Shown here in pieces: positions 44,804-52,396 of a stretch of DNA of 52,396 nucleotides (positions are counted from its first letter, which is position 1; each line of letters opens with the position of its first letter). Below the pieces are notes generated by a model. The model saw nothing but the letters and a program-made list of their open reading frames with translations. It ran no database searches and had not been told where the DNA came from. Source of the DNA: Blautia caecimuris. GTDB lineage: Bacteria; Bacillota; Clostridia; Lachnospirales; Lachnospiraceae. The stretch covers positions 1-52,396 of the forward strand of contig NZ_JANJZT010000027.1 in NCBI RefSeq assembly GCF_024622975.1. Direction: 5' to 3'. The position numbers were made by a program, and so were the translations under genes.

Positions 44804-45554
44804 ATTATATATAAACGAACTAAAGAAACTTAAAAGGCAAAAAATAGTGCGAATTATAGTGGCGATTGGAATTATTATGCCAGCAGTTTTTACAGTAATG
44901 TGTATCAAGGATGACTTGCCATATAGAAGCCTAGTTGCTATGTTGGTTGATATAGGGAATTTTCTCATAATGCCGTGTCTGTTTTACATATTATTTGCAC
45001 AACTTATCCAGATTGAAAAGCAAAATGATACGCTAAAGAATATTTTCGTGATTGATACGAATAAAAGTGGATTGCTCTTGGCTAAGCTTTTAGTTTCTAT
45101 GACTTTTGTTTTTATATTTGTTTTTATTTCATGGTTGTACTCTCTTATAGGAGGTGTGTTTTTAAGAGAGTTTGGAATGTTTGGAAAAGCACTAATCTCA
45201 TTAACAGTATCTTGTTTTATGGCAATTGCTGCTTCAATGCCTATTATTATTATTATTATCTTGTGTGATAAAACATATTTATTAACTATGGTACTAGTTA
45301 ATTCGATATCAATTATAGATTTTATTTTAGTTTGGCAGTTGGATATGAGCGAAATAGTTTTAAAACAGCAACTTCCAATACTATTAGCTTACAGGATTAC
45401 ATATCCATTACAAATTTTGCAGTACTCGTCTAATTTGCAATGGGGATTGGATGTATTATATTATCCATTGAATAAAGGATTGTTAATTATCCTTTTGACA
45501 TGTATTATCTCATTGCTGATTTCAATTAAAATATATAGTAAAAAGGAAGTGTAA
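44796..45554 (+). CDS. lanE: Lantibiotic immunity ABC permease (LanE)
   Basis: This 252-residue permease has six hydrophobic spans, for example RIIVAIGIIMPAVFTVM, FLIMPCLFYILFAQLIQI and LVSMTFVFIFVFISWLYSL. It is an ABC-2-type permease as in LanE/LanG/BcrB immunity transporters. The proposed start is TTG at 44796 (LLRLYINELKKLKRQK), eight bases into the overlap with lanF and preceded by GGGGGAGAGGG. The ATG at 44730 lies well inside lanF and has no such site. Together with LanF and LanG it forms the self-protection exporter. Confidence 0.82.
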   Translation: MLRLYINELKKLKRQKIVRIIVAIGIIMPAVFTVMCIKDDLPYRSLVAMLVDIGNFLIMPCLFYILFAQLIQIEKQNDTLKNIFVIDTNKSGLLLAKLLVSMTFVFIFVFISWLYSLIGGVFLREFGMFGKALISLTVSCFMAIAASMPIIIIIILCDKTYLLTMVLVNSISIIDFILVWQLDMSEIVLKQQLPILLAYRITYPLQILQYSSNLQWGLDVLYYPLNKGLLIILLTCIISLLISIKIYSKKEV

Positions 45555-45558
45555 TAAA

Positions 45559-46296
45559 ATGAATGCGCTTTTATTTGCAGAAGCACATAAGCTTAAAAGA
45601 TTACGGATTATTTATATTGGAGTAATAGGAATTGTTATTGCAGTAATAATTTCAGCAATACAAATAAATGCTATGAGAGAAGGTGAGATTCATTTTACTG
45701 ACTTTTCAAATATGGTTATTTGGAATAGTGTGACGATGGCGATTCCGTTCTGTTTGGCTCTTATTGGTGGTTATATAATTAGTAGAGAATATGAGGAAGA
45801 TACAAGAAAAAATTTAGAAGTAATTCCGGTTTGTTGGTCAAAAATAATTATTTCAAAGATATTGATATTACTTATGATTGATATTTTTTTGTCAGCAATA
45901 GAATCTCTTATTATATATTTTATGGGTGTGGCTATAAAATCTCATGGAATGATTTTTAACAATATTATTGGTATGATAGTAGCTGTTTTTAGTGTTAATA
46001 TTCTCATCTTAAACGGAGTACTTCCAATTATTTTATTTTTTGCGAGAAAGTCAAGACAGTATATATGGGGAGCACTTTTAGCTATGTTATTAGGAATCAT
46101 TGGGATTTTTATTAGTAATGGCAAATTGGTAAATATTTATCCTGTTACATACGGATATTCTTTCATTAGTTTCGAAATGGTAAATCCAGAGATCCTTGAT
46201 ATAAGAATATCGATAGTGAGTATGATGGTTTATCTTTTTCTGTCATATATAGTTTTTTTGATTTTTTATCAAAAAAACTATAATAATAAAAATTAA
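45559..46296 (+). CDS. lanG: Lantibiotic immunity ABC permease (LanG)
   Basis: This 245-residue membrane protein starts MNALLFAEAHKLKRLRIIYI and has six spans of the ABC-2 type (for example VTMAIPFCLALIGGYIISRE and ILLMIDIFLSAIESLIIYFMG). It begins four bases after the lanE stop. A conserved-looking REYEEDTRKNLEVIPVCWSK follows the second span, as in BcrB/LanG proteins that couple to the ATPase through this cytoplasmic segment. It completes a standard LanFEG set, placed upstream of the structural gene. Confidence 0.85.
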   Translation: MNALLFAEAHKLKRLRIIYIGVIGIVIAVIISAIQINAMREGEIHFTDFSNMVIWNSVTMAIPFCLALIGGYIISREYEEDTRKNLEVIPVCWSKIIISKILILLMIDIFLSAIESLIIYFMGVAIKSHGMIFNNIIGMIVAVFSVNILILNGVLPIILFFARKSRQYIWGALLAMLLGIIGIFISNGKLVNIYPVTYGYSFISFEMVNPEILDIRISIVSMMVYLFLSYIVFLIFYQKNYNNKN

Positions 46297-46358
46297 AATA
46301 TTGTTTATGGTTAGTTGTATCTGCTTTTGTAACATCAAAATGAAAGGAGAAAATTAGT

Positions 46359-46565
46359 ATGTCAAAAAAAATGATGAGAAATCCAATCGAAAGAGAAAAA
46401 ATCAACAATCCTGCAGGTAATGTTATGGAAGAATTAACAGAGGCCGAACTGGACAAAGTAACAGCGGGGATTATTGATTATGTAAGTCACTGGTATTCCT
46501 GCGGATTCATTTGTACTTACACAGGAGAATGCCAGGGATCTCGTAAAGCAAGCTGCTGCAACTAA
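46359..46565 (+). CDS. lanA: Class II lantibiotic precursor, lichenicidin/haloduracin alpha-like
   Basis: This 68-residue precursor has a leader MSKKMMRNPIEREKINNPAG then NVMEELTEAELDKVTAG. MSKK, NP, PAGN and EEL match the leader of lichenicidin alpha. Cleavage is expected after AG at residues 36-37 or close by, giving a core of about 31 residues that starts IIDYVSHWYSCGF. It contains CTYTGEC (52-58), the CTxTxEC lipid II-binding pattern of mersacidin and of two-component alpha peptides, and ends ASCCN as alpha peptides end SCN. The core has five cysteines (48, 52, 58, 66, 67) and six serines or threonines, enough for four or five rings. AAAGGAG lies upstream. No second precursor is visible in the cluster. 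Confidence 0.9.
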   Translation: MSKKMMRNPIEREKINNPAGNVMEELTEAELDKVTAGIIDYVSHWYSCGFICTYTGECQGSRKASCCN

Positions 46566-46639
46566 GATTTAATGAAGAATATTTGGAAGAGTCTTAGTAT
46601 ACAGCAACCAGCACTTTAATAATAGCATTAACTAAATAG

Positions 46640-46727
46640 TAATTCAACAAAAAAATGATTTATTACAAAATCGTTACAAAAGCAGATTTTCAAAAGTAGA
46701 TACAAGTAATCATAAGAGGGAGCGAAA
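46640..46727 (+). promoter_or_regulatory. Upstream region of lanM with motif shared with lanFEG
   Basis: TTACAAAA occurs twice in tandem (46663 and 46674), the second as TTACAAAAGCAGA at 46674-46686, followed by GATACAA at 46699-46705. The same two blocks occur before lanFEG at 43591-43603 and 43609-43615 with a shorter spacer. A repeated block in front of two transcription units of one cluster is a candidate operator. The ribosome binding site AGAGGGAG precedes the lanM start. Confidence 0.4.
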
Positions 46728-49700
46728 ATGAAACAAAGCACATATTTATCTGAAAGAAAGTATAATTCTACAAAAGCAGTTCCGAATTTTAGAAAAGAAG
46801 AGTATTGGAAAAATATCCTGGGCAAAGAAATTTATGAAAAGATTAATGAATCAGAAAACGGGATTTTAAGAAAAGTATTATCAGAAGATGAGTTTGAAGA
46901 GATACTTGACGTTGAAAACAATGTAATATGGAAACTTTATGTTGAAAAGAAATATAATAAATCTGACCTTGTATTAGATGTAGAAACACAAAAAAATGCA
47001 TACCCTTTTTCACAATTTTTGGCACCTTTTGTAAGAGTAGCTGAAGATTTGTTAGTGGACGCTTCTAAAAATAATGATTTTTTTTGCCGAAATAAGAAAC
47101 TTATTTTATCTGAATTCGAAAATAATTTGTTTACAAAGTTACTTGACTGTAGTGTAAGAACGTTAATATTTGAAATGAATCTATGTAGAGAATACAATGA
47201 ATTAGAGGGAAGTAACCCTGAAGAAGAGTATTCTTTTTATACTGAGGTATGTTTGAATAATGAGCGATATATCATAGAAATATTTGAAAATTATCCCGCA
47301 TTAGTTCGTAGTATTTTGGATATAACTGAAGATATTTTAGAATTTTACCAAGAAGTTACAAACAGATATGAAAATGATCTGGATGATTTAAAAAGAGAAT
47401 TTGGGGTCGATTTAGAACTGATGAATATATCAGTTGGAGGCTCCGATTCACATAACCATGGAAAGTCTGTAGTGTTATTTGAGTTTGAAAACAATAAAAA
47501 GATTTTGTATAAGCCGCACTCGATAGCAAGTGAAAAAATGTATTACTTTTTTTTACGTTGGATAGGCCAGTGTATAGAAGTTGATATGAAAAGCTACATA
47601 GTTATCGATAGGAAAGACTATGGCTGGGAAGAGTGTGTTATACCGCTAGCTTGTGATGATGAAATCCAGTTAAGCAATTATTACAGAAGAATGGGTGTGA
47701 TTTTATGTGTTAATTATATACTTAATGCCTATGACATTCATAATGAAAATATAATTGCTTCAGGTGGATATCCAATTATAATTGATACTGAAACAATACT
47801 TAAAAATTTTGAGGAATATGATGTTTCAAGAATAAATTCATATACGTTGAATAAAATTCGTGAATCTGTCATCGGTCAAGGATTATTGCCGATTCATATG
47901 AGAAAAGGGAAGAGTACTCCTTCAATAGATTTAAGTGGTATGGCACATGAGGGTGGAGAAGAATATCCAGTAAAAATTCCTGTTATTATTAATGAAAATC
48001 GATCAGATATGCGATATGAGTACCGCTATATCAAATCTACGTCTCAAAATAATCTTCCCATATTTAAGGGAAAGGGTGTTCTGCCGGGAAAATATTTAGA
48101 TGACATTGTTTGTGGGTTTGAAAGAGCATACGTCTATGTAATTAATAATAAGGAAAAGGTTATAGATAATATTAGAGGATTTAAGATGTTAAAGCTTCGT
48201 CATTTACGTCGTGATACTCAAACTTATGCAATGGTCTTAGAAACATCTTACCACCCGGATTTCATGATAGACAGTGCATATAGGGAAATATTTTTAATGA
48301 CTCTTGCCAAAAATAAAAAAATTGACTCACAAAAGGAGTACTTTTCAGTAAAGGATGAAGTTCTTCAATTAGTTCATAATGATATACCATTTTATTACTA
48401 TAATGCAGATTCTAGGGATTTATATTCTGCATATGGCCTGCATATTTGTGATTACTTTGAGCGGACAGCATATGATTTGGTTCTTGAGAAAGTAGAAAAC
48501 ATGAACATGCATGATTTAAAACAGCAAAGATTATATATTGTGTTGTCTATCCTATCTTTGGAAGATATTAGTAGTATTGGTTACAATATATCTCGTAAGC
48601 GAATTGATTATCTGCAGCCGAATTCATTAAATAGTAATGAATCTTTTGAAAAAGTCATCATGCACGCAACAAGTTTAATTTTAAAAAGGCTATATCAAGA
48701 TGCAATTTTAACACCGGATAGAAAGAAGGCTAATTGGATTGGTGTTTCATTAGGTGGAATTGAAGATGTGAAGTGGAATGTGATGCCTTTAAGCTATAAT
48801 TTGTATGATGGAATAGGAGGAATTGCGATTTTCTGCCATACATATAATGAATTGTATAAAAATGATATGAGTAGAGAGTTATGTCAGGCAGTAGACGAAA
48901 CGCTAAATGAACATCTTGAAGATATTATTATGGTATACGATAAAATGGGGACAGATCAAAGTAGTGGTGGATTTGTTGGAGAAGGTTCATTGATGTATGT
49001 ATATACTGTTTTGTTTGACATTACAGGTAGAACAGACTATATAAAAAATGCAGAAAAATTATATAGTGTTGTTAAAACACAGGTTCAAATTGATAAAGAC
49101 AATGATATTACATCTGGAAATGCTGGAATCATTATTACTTTATTAAAGATGTACCATATAACAGGAAATAAAAAATATTTAGATTTAGCAATTTTAGCCG
49201 GAGATGTATTATTAAAAAATGGAAATAAGGATAATTCAGAAACGGGGTGGACATATCCAGGACAGCCATATTCTGTTAGTGGGCTTTCTCATGGATATAG
49301 TGGAATAGCGCTAGCCCTTTTTAAATTAGGCCAAGTAACTGGAAACGAGAAATATACAAAGATTGCTAAAAAAGCAATAATAGAAGAAAATAGCATGTAT
49401 AGTGAGGCGTTTGGTAATTGGGCTGATAGAAGGTTATTTAAAGGGAGAACAGGTGAGGAACGTGGCAATAATCCTGTTACATGGTGTCATGGAGCAGCGG
49501 GTATATTATTGGCGAGATTAAAGATTTATCCATATGTTGATAGCGAATTTAAGGAAATAATTACTGCTGACATTTCGAAAGCAGCTAATACGCTTATTCG
49601 TCTAGGTGGACTCAAGAATCAGTGTTTATGTCATGGACAAGTAGGAAATTTGGAAATCTTATTTGAATATACAAAGTTTTTAAATGATAAAGATTTAAAA

Positions 49701-49874
49701 GATATGGAACATAATACTTTAATAGAATGTTTAAAACGCAACAAGGAATATTGGAATTGTGGATTAGTAGACGGATATGAACACTATGGTTTTATGCTTG
49801 GAATATCTGGGATTGGATATTCTTTGCTCCGGAGAGTAAAAAAAGAGTTGCCTTGTATTTTGAATTTAGAATAA
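46728..49874 (+). CDS. lanM: Class II lanthionine synthetase (LanM)
   Basis: This 1048-residue bifunctional enzyme dehydrates serine and threonine in the core of LanA and then closes the rings. The N-terminal dehydratase (DUF4135) has the kinase-like motif GGSDSHNHGKSVVLFEFENN near residue 238, YKPHS near 263, AYDIHNENII near 334 and IIDTET near 351. The C-terminal LanC-like cyclase begins near residue 690 with YDGIGGIAIF and has the zinc ligands in TWCHGAAG (Cys near 919) and LCHGQVG (Cys and His near 965), plus GLSHGYSG earlier. All key residues are present and the length is normal for LanM. GAGGGAG lies upstream. LanT follows 13 bases later. Confidence 0.95.
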   Translation: MKQSTYLSERKYNSTKAVPNFRKEEYWKNILGKEIYEKINESENGILRKVLSEDEFEEILDVENNVIWKLYVEKKYNKSDLVLDVETQKNAYPFSQFLAPFVRVAEDLLVDASKNNDFFCRNKKLILSEFENNLFTKLLDCSVRTLIFEMNLCREYNELEGSNPEEEYSFYTEVCLNNERYIIEIFENYPALVRSILDITEDILEFYQEVTNRYENDLDDLKREFGVDLELMNISVGGSDSHNHGKSVVLFEFENNKKILYKPHSIASEKMYYFFLRWIGQCIEVDMKSYIVIDRKDYGWEECVIPLACDDEIQLSNYYRRMGVILCVNYILNAYDIHNENIIASGGYPIIIDTETILKNFEEYDVSRINSYTLNKIRESVIGQGLLPIHMRKGKSTPSIDLSGMAHEGGEEYPVKIPVIINENRSDMRYEYRYIKSTSQNNLPIFKGKGVLPGKYLDDIVCGFERAYVYVINNKEKVIDNIRGFKMLKLRHLRRDTQTYAMVLETSYHPDFMIDSAYREIFLMTLAKNKKIDSQKEYFSVKDEVLQLVHNDIPFYYYNADSRDLYSAYGLHICDYFERTAYDLVLEKVENMNMHDLKQQRLYIVLSILSLEDISSIGYNISRKRIDYLQPNSLNSNESFEKVIMHATSLILKRLYQDAILTPDRKKANWIGVSLGGIEDVKWNVMPLSYNLYDGIGGIAIFCHTYNELYKNDMSRELCQAVDETLNEHLEDIIMVYDKMGTDQSSGGFVGEGSLMYVYTVLFDITGRTDYIKNAEKLYSVVKTQVQIDKDNDITSGNAGIIITLLKMYHITGNKKYLDLAILAGDVLLKNGNKDNSETGWTYPGQPYSVSGLSHGYSGIALALFKLGQVTGNEKYTKIAKKAIIEENSMYSEAFGNWADRRLFKGRTGEERGNNPVTWCHGAAGILLARLKIYPYVDSEFKEIITADISKAANTLIRLGGLKNQCLCHGQVGNLEILFEYTKFLNDKDLKDMEHNTLIECLKRNKEYWNCGLVDGYEHYGFMLGISGIGYSLLRRVKKELPCILNLE

Positions 49875-49887
49875 TTGGAGAAAGTTT

Positions 49888-51978
49888 ATGATAAAACATA
49901 GAACGATACCGTTTATATCACAGTTAGGAAGTCTGGATTGTGGCGTTGCTTGCATAACTATGATTTTGAATTATTATGGCATAAAAGTAGATATTGTGGA
50001 TATAGGATCTACTATCCATATTGGAAGAGATGGTATGTCTCTGGTTGAGATGAAATCTATCGTTGAAAATTATGGGTTTAAGTTTGCTGCTTATAAATAC
50101 GGATACAAGGAAAATAATCTAAAAAATAATTTACCGGTTGTTTTATGTTCTTCTGGTCACTTTGTCGTAGTTGAAAAGATAAAAAAAGGAAAGTATCAAG
50201 TTATTGATCCAGCTAAAGGAAAAGAGCTTGTTTCTTTTACGGAAATTATGGATAAGTATCAAGACATATTAGTGACGATTGTACCAGATGATGTAGTTAA
50301 CTATCCTCAAAAGAAAAAAATAAAAATTCAAGTTGATAAGAAAAGACTTGCTATAGTTGGCATATTAATGCTTTTAATTCAAGGAATATCGCTAGTTGTT
50401 CCAGCAGTTGTACAACGAATAGTGGACGGCTTCGCGGATAACATAGGAATTCACATGATTAAGTTGTTGTTTATAATAATATGTATTTTATTATCATATT
50501 TTATTATAAGCTATATTCGTCAAAAAATACTGCTCACTGTTGATATGACTTTGTTCAAAAATATGATCTCCCAAATGTTAGAGAAGATATTTTGCGTGGA
50601 TATAAACTTTTTTGAATGGCATGCTGCTGGAGATATAGGAAACAGATTTAACAGTGTAAACCAGTTAAATGATTTGTTGACAAACGGGATGATAAATATA
50701 GTGATACAAGCTATTACATCTATTGTGTGTTTTTTTGCAATGTTATATTCTTCTATAGAATTAACATTATTAACAATACTTGTTTCTATTGTACAAATCG
50801 CATTGATGTTTTTCTTGAATGGGAAAAGTGCAATAAAAACAAGGAAATACATGCAAAGTCAAAGTTCATTACAGAGCGAACTCATTGATACTTTAGGAAA
50901 TATTGTTGAAATAAAATGTATGGGTATGGACGGTATTATCTGCAATAACTTAAAAGACAAGTATGATTGCTTAATAGCACTATTCCGTGAAAAAACAAAT
51001 GTGTCGAATATTATGGCATGCTTTGTATCTACGATACAATTAGTATTTCCGTTGTTTATATATTTATTGGGAAGTTCACTTGTCTTGAACAACAAAATGA
51101 CAACAGGCTCGCTAATTGCATTTGTTACTTTAGTAGGATATTTTACTGCTCCATTTTCCAGTATATTTCTAATAATGCCAAGTTTTAATTCAATAAAAGA
51201 AGTTCTACTAAGATATAAGGAATTAATGTATTTCAAAGAAAATCAGTTTTTGGGAAAGGAGTTAAATGAATCATTTGAAAATTTGACGCTGAATAGTATA
51301 TGCTATTCTTATAATAATTCGCTTGTATTAAATAAAGTTTCAATGGAGATAAAGCAAGGACAGACAATAGCGATAGTAGGTTTATCGGGAAGTGGAAAAT
51401 CGACAGCTATAAAAGCAATATTGGGCGCTATAAAAATACAACAGGGAAGCATTTTTATTAACAAAGAGAATATTGATTGCATTTCGAGAGAACAAATTTA
51501 TAAGTGGTTTTCTATTGTTACACAAAATCCCATGTGCCTTAATTCTACTATACGAAAAAATGTTGACATTACTGGGAAATATTCTGATACGGAAATATAT
51601 GATGCACTTTCTATGGCTGAGATAGAGGAAGATATCCGTAACATGCCATTAGGATTGGATACAATAATAGGTGAAGGAGGGCAAAATATATCAGGTGGAC
51701 AGCGGCAAAGATTAGCTATTGCAAGAGCACTGATTAGCAATACAGAAGTACTAATATTTGATGAGGCAACAAGTAATTTAGATCCAATAACGGAAAAAAA
51801 GATATATGATAATCTTAAAGTTACTAATAAAACATTAATTATAATTACACATAGACTTGCCTCAATACAAGAGGCTGATAATATATATGTTATGATGAAT
51901 GGTATGGTAATAGAATCTGGAAACCATACTACATTGTTAGAGCATAGAGGTTGGTACTACGATAATTTAATAAAATAG
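49888..51978 (+). CDS. lanT: Lantibiotic leader peptidase and ABC exporter (LanT)
   Basis: This 696-residue protein joins a C39 cysteine peptidase (residues 1-135, Cys18 in GSLDCGVACI, His91 in SSGHFVVV, Asp107 in QVIDPAKG) to an ABC-transporter membrane domain (about 155-435) and an ATPase (Walker A GLSGSGKST near 498-506, signature NISGGQRQRL near 600, Walker B VLIFDEATSNLD near 621). It cuts the leader of LanA at the double-glycine-type site and exports the core. All three catalytic residues of the peptidase are present. It is the last gene of the cluster; no response regulator or histidine kinase gene is visible. Confidence 0.95.
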   Translation: MIKHRTIPFISQLGSLDCGVACITMILNYYGIKVDIVDIGSTIHIGRDGMSLVEMKSIVENYGFKFAAYKYGYKENNLKNNLPVVLCSSGHFVVVEKIKKGKYQVIDPAKGKELVSFTEIMDKYQDILVTIVPDDVVNYPQKKKIKIQVDKKRLAIVGILMLLIQGISLVVPAVVQRIVDGFADNIGIHMIKLLFIIICILLSYFIISYIRQKILLTVDMTLFKNMISQMLEKIFCVDINFFEWHAAGDIGNRFNSVNQLNDLLTNGMINIVIQAITSIVCFFAMLYSSIELTLLTILVSIVQIALMFFLNGKSAIKTRKYMQSQSSLQSELIDTLGNIVEIKCMGMDGIICNNLKDKYDCLIALFREKTNVSNIMACFVSTIQLVFPLFIYLLGSSLVLNNKMTTGSLIAFVTLVGYFTAPFSSIFLIMPSFNSIKEVLLRYKELMYFKENQFLGKELNESFENLTLNSICYSYNNSLVLNKVSMEIKQGQTIAIVGLSGSGKSTAIKAILGAIKIQQGSIFINKENIDCISREQIYKWFSIVTQNPMCLNSTIRKNVDITGKYSDTEIYDALSMAEIEEDIRNMPLGLDTIIGEGGQNISGGQRQRLAIARALISNTEVLIFDEATSNLDPITEKKIYDNLKVTNKTLIIITHRLASIQEADNIYVMMNGMVIESGNHTTLLEHRGWYYDNLIK

Positions 51979-52045
51979 TTATTAAGCTTTTGAAGTGTTT
52001 CATTTGCCAAAGTACAGTTTACAAGGGACTACACAGGGTAAGTAT

Positions 52046-52071
52046 CTGACGGGAGGGGTTCCACCCGTCAG
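52046..52071. terminator. Hairpin between lanT and the recombinase fragment
   Basis: CTGACGGG (52046-52053) pairs perfectly with CCCGTCAG (52064-52071) around a 10-nt loop. GATTTT follows on the plus strand, and the stop codon of the minus-strand recombinase fragment lies in the right arm. It may end transcription of both convergent units. Confidence 0.6.
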
Positions 52072-52318
52072 ATTTTCCATGTGATATTCAAGGTGTCGCT
52101 TGTGGCGGCTATGGTGGTAACCATCAAATCCACCACCCGCCGTTTGTCGTCAAAGGATACATTCTCCCAAGTGTCGAGGTAGCCGGAAATCTGATTGACC
52201 TGTTCCGGGCTAATGGCTTCCACCGCCAGTTCCGCTATCCTCGCCAGAAGTTCCTGCTTGCGCCCGTCCAGTTCTGCTATCTTCACATTCACATAGGAGA
52301 GCAGGACATTGTTTGCAC
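52068..52318 (-). pseudogene. Large serine recombinase, C-terminal fragment
   Basis: About 83 residues on the minus strand read VKIAELDGRKQELLARIAEL, then EAISPEQVNQISGYLDTWEN, VSFDDKRRVVDLMVTTIAA and SDTLNITWKI. This is the coiled-coil and final segment typical of large serine recombinases of Clostridial transposons and integrative elements. Everything upstream (catalytic serine domain and DNA-binding domains) is replaced by an insertion-sequence end at 52322. It cannot be active unless the rest continues beyond the insertion. It may be the old integrase of one of the elements in this window. Confidence 0.75.
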
Positions 52319-52321
52319 CGA

Positions 52322-52396
52322 GGGTGTAAAATAAAGTGTGTAAGTTGAGAAAAGCAAATTTCAAAACTTACGCACTTTGTTTGCTTTAACAGAGTG
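52322..52396. mobile_element. Insertion-sequence end, truncated by the window edge
   Basis: The recombinase fragment is broken where GGGTGTAAAATAAAGTGTGT begins, a sequence resembling IS256-type ends as I recall them. Within it AGTGTGTAAGTT pairs with AACTTACGCACT with one mismatch across about 22 bases. No transposase is inside the window, so family and boundary are tentative. Confidence 0.4.

Overview
The window looks like the chromosome of a low-GC Gram-positive gut Clostridium relative, most likely Lachnospiraceae. This rests on AGGAG-type ribosome binding sites, a Tn1549-like conjugation module with protein families typical of Clostridia, an LPXTG-type surface protein, group II introns and a class II lantibiotic cluster. 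The assignment is inference from gene content; there is no rRNA or core housekeeping gene to confirm it.

Region 1 (about 1-10205) is a mosaic of small accessory genes: small membrane proteins, a CPCC cysteine-rich protein, YhfC-type and CPBP-type intramembrane proteases, a Nim-like flavin-fold protein, an ABC exporter with its XRE regulator, a broken CPBP paralogue and a sugar O-acetyltransferase. Many gene ends are marked by related imperfect palindromes of about 30-55 bp that begin at or just after the stop codon (TAA followed by ATTCCAGT) and end in GAATTT just before the next ribosome binding site. This is cassette-like and resembles an integron array in layout, but no integrase is in view. 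One boundary repeat is split by a group II intron (10206-12073) whose candidate EBS1 and EBS2 sequences pair with the repeat.

Region 2 (about 12179-42054) is the plus-strand transfer module of a Tn1549-like integrative conjugative element. It holds a 5'-truncated VirD4 coupling protein, a Maff2-type small membrane protein, a TrbL/VirB6-like channel protein, PrgI, a VirB4 ATPase, a DUF3789 protein, a bifunctional M23 plus NlpC/P60 cell-wall hydrolase, DUF4315 and DUF4366 proteins, topoisomerase III, a 2097-residue SpaA-repeat adhesin, a DUF5688 protein, a 2560-residue methylase/helicase polyprotein and a YodL-domain protein. A complete tnpV-like gene is nested in another frame inside the methylase/helicase gene. 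Relaxase, replication and partition genes are not in the window.

Region 3 (42055-43573) is a dead group II intron. Its reverse transcriptase is a chimera of two intron classes, joined at the conserved PQGG motif by a 90-nt palindromic insert, with two in-frame stops and a 5-nt duplication frameshift.

Region 4 (about 43877-51978) is a visibly more AT-rich class II lantibiotic cluster: lanF-lanE-lanG immunity transporter, lanA precursor, lanM synthetase and lanT peptidase-exporter. The precursor has a lichenicidin/haloduracin-alpha-like leader and a CTxTxEC lipid II-binding motif, but no beta partner is visible. The window ends with the C-terminal fragment of a large serine recombinase on the minus strand, cut by an insertion-sequence end.
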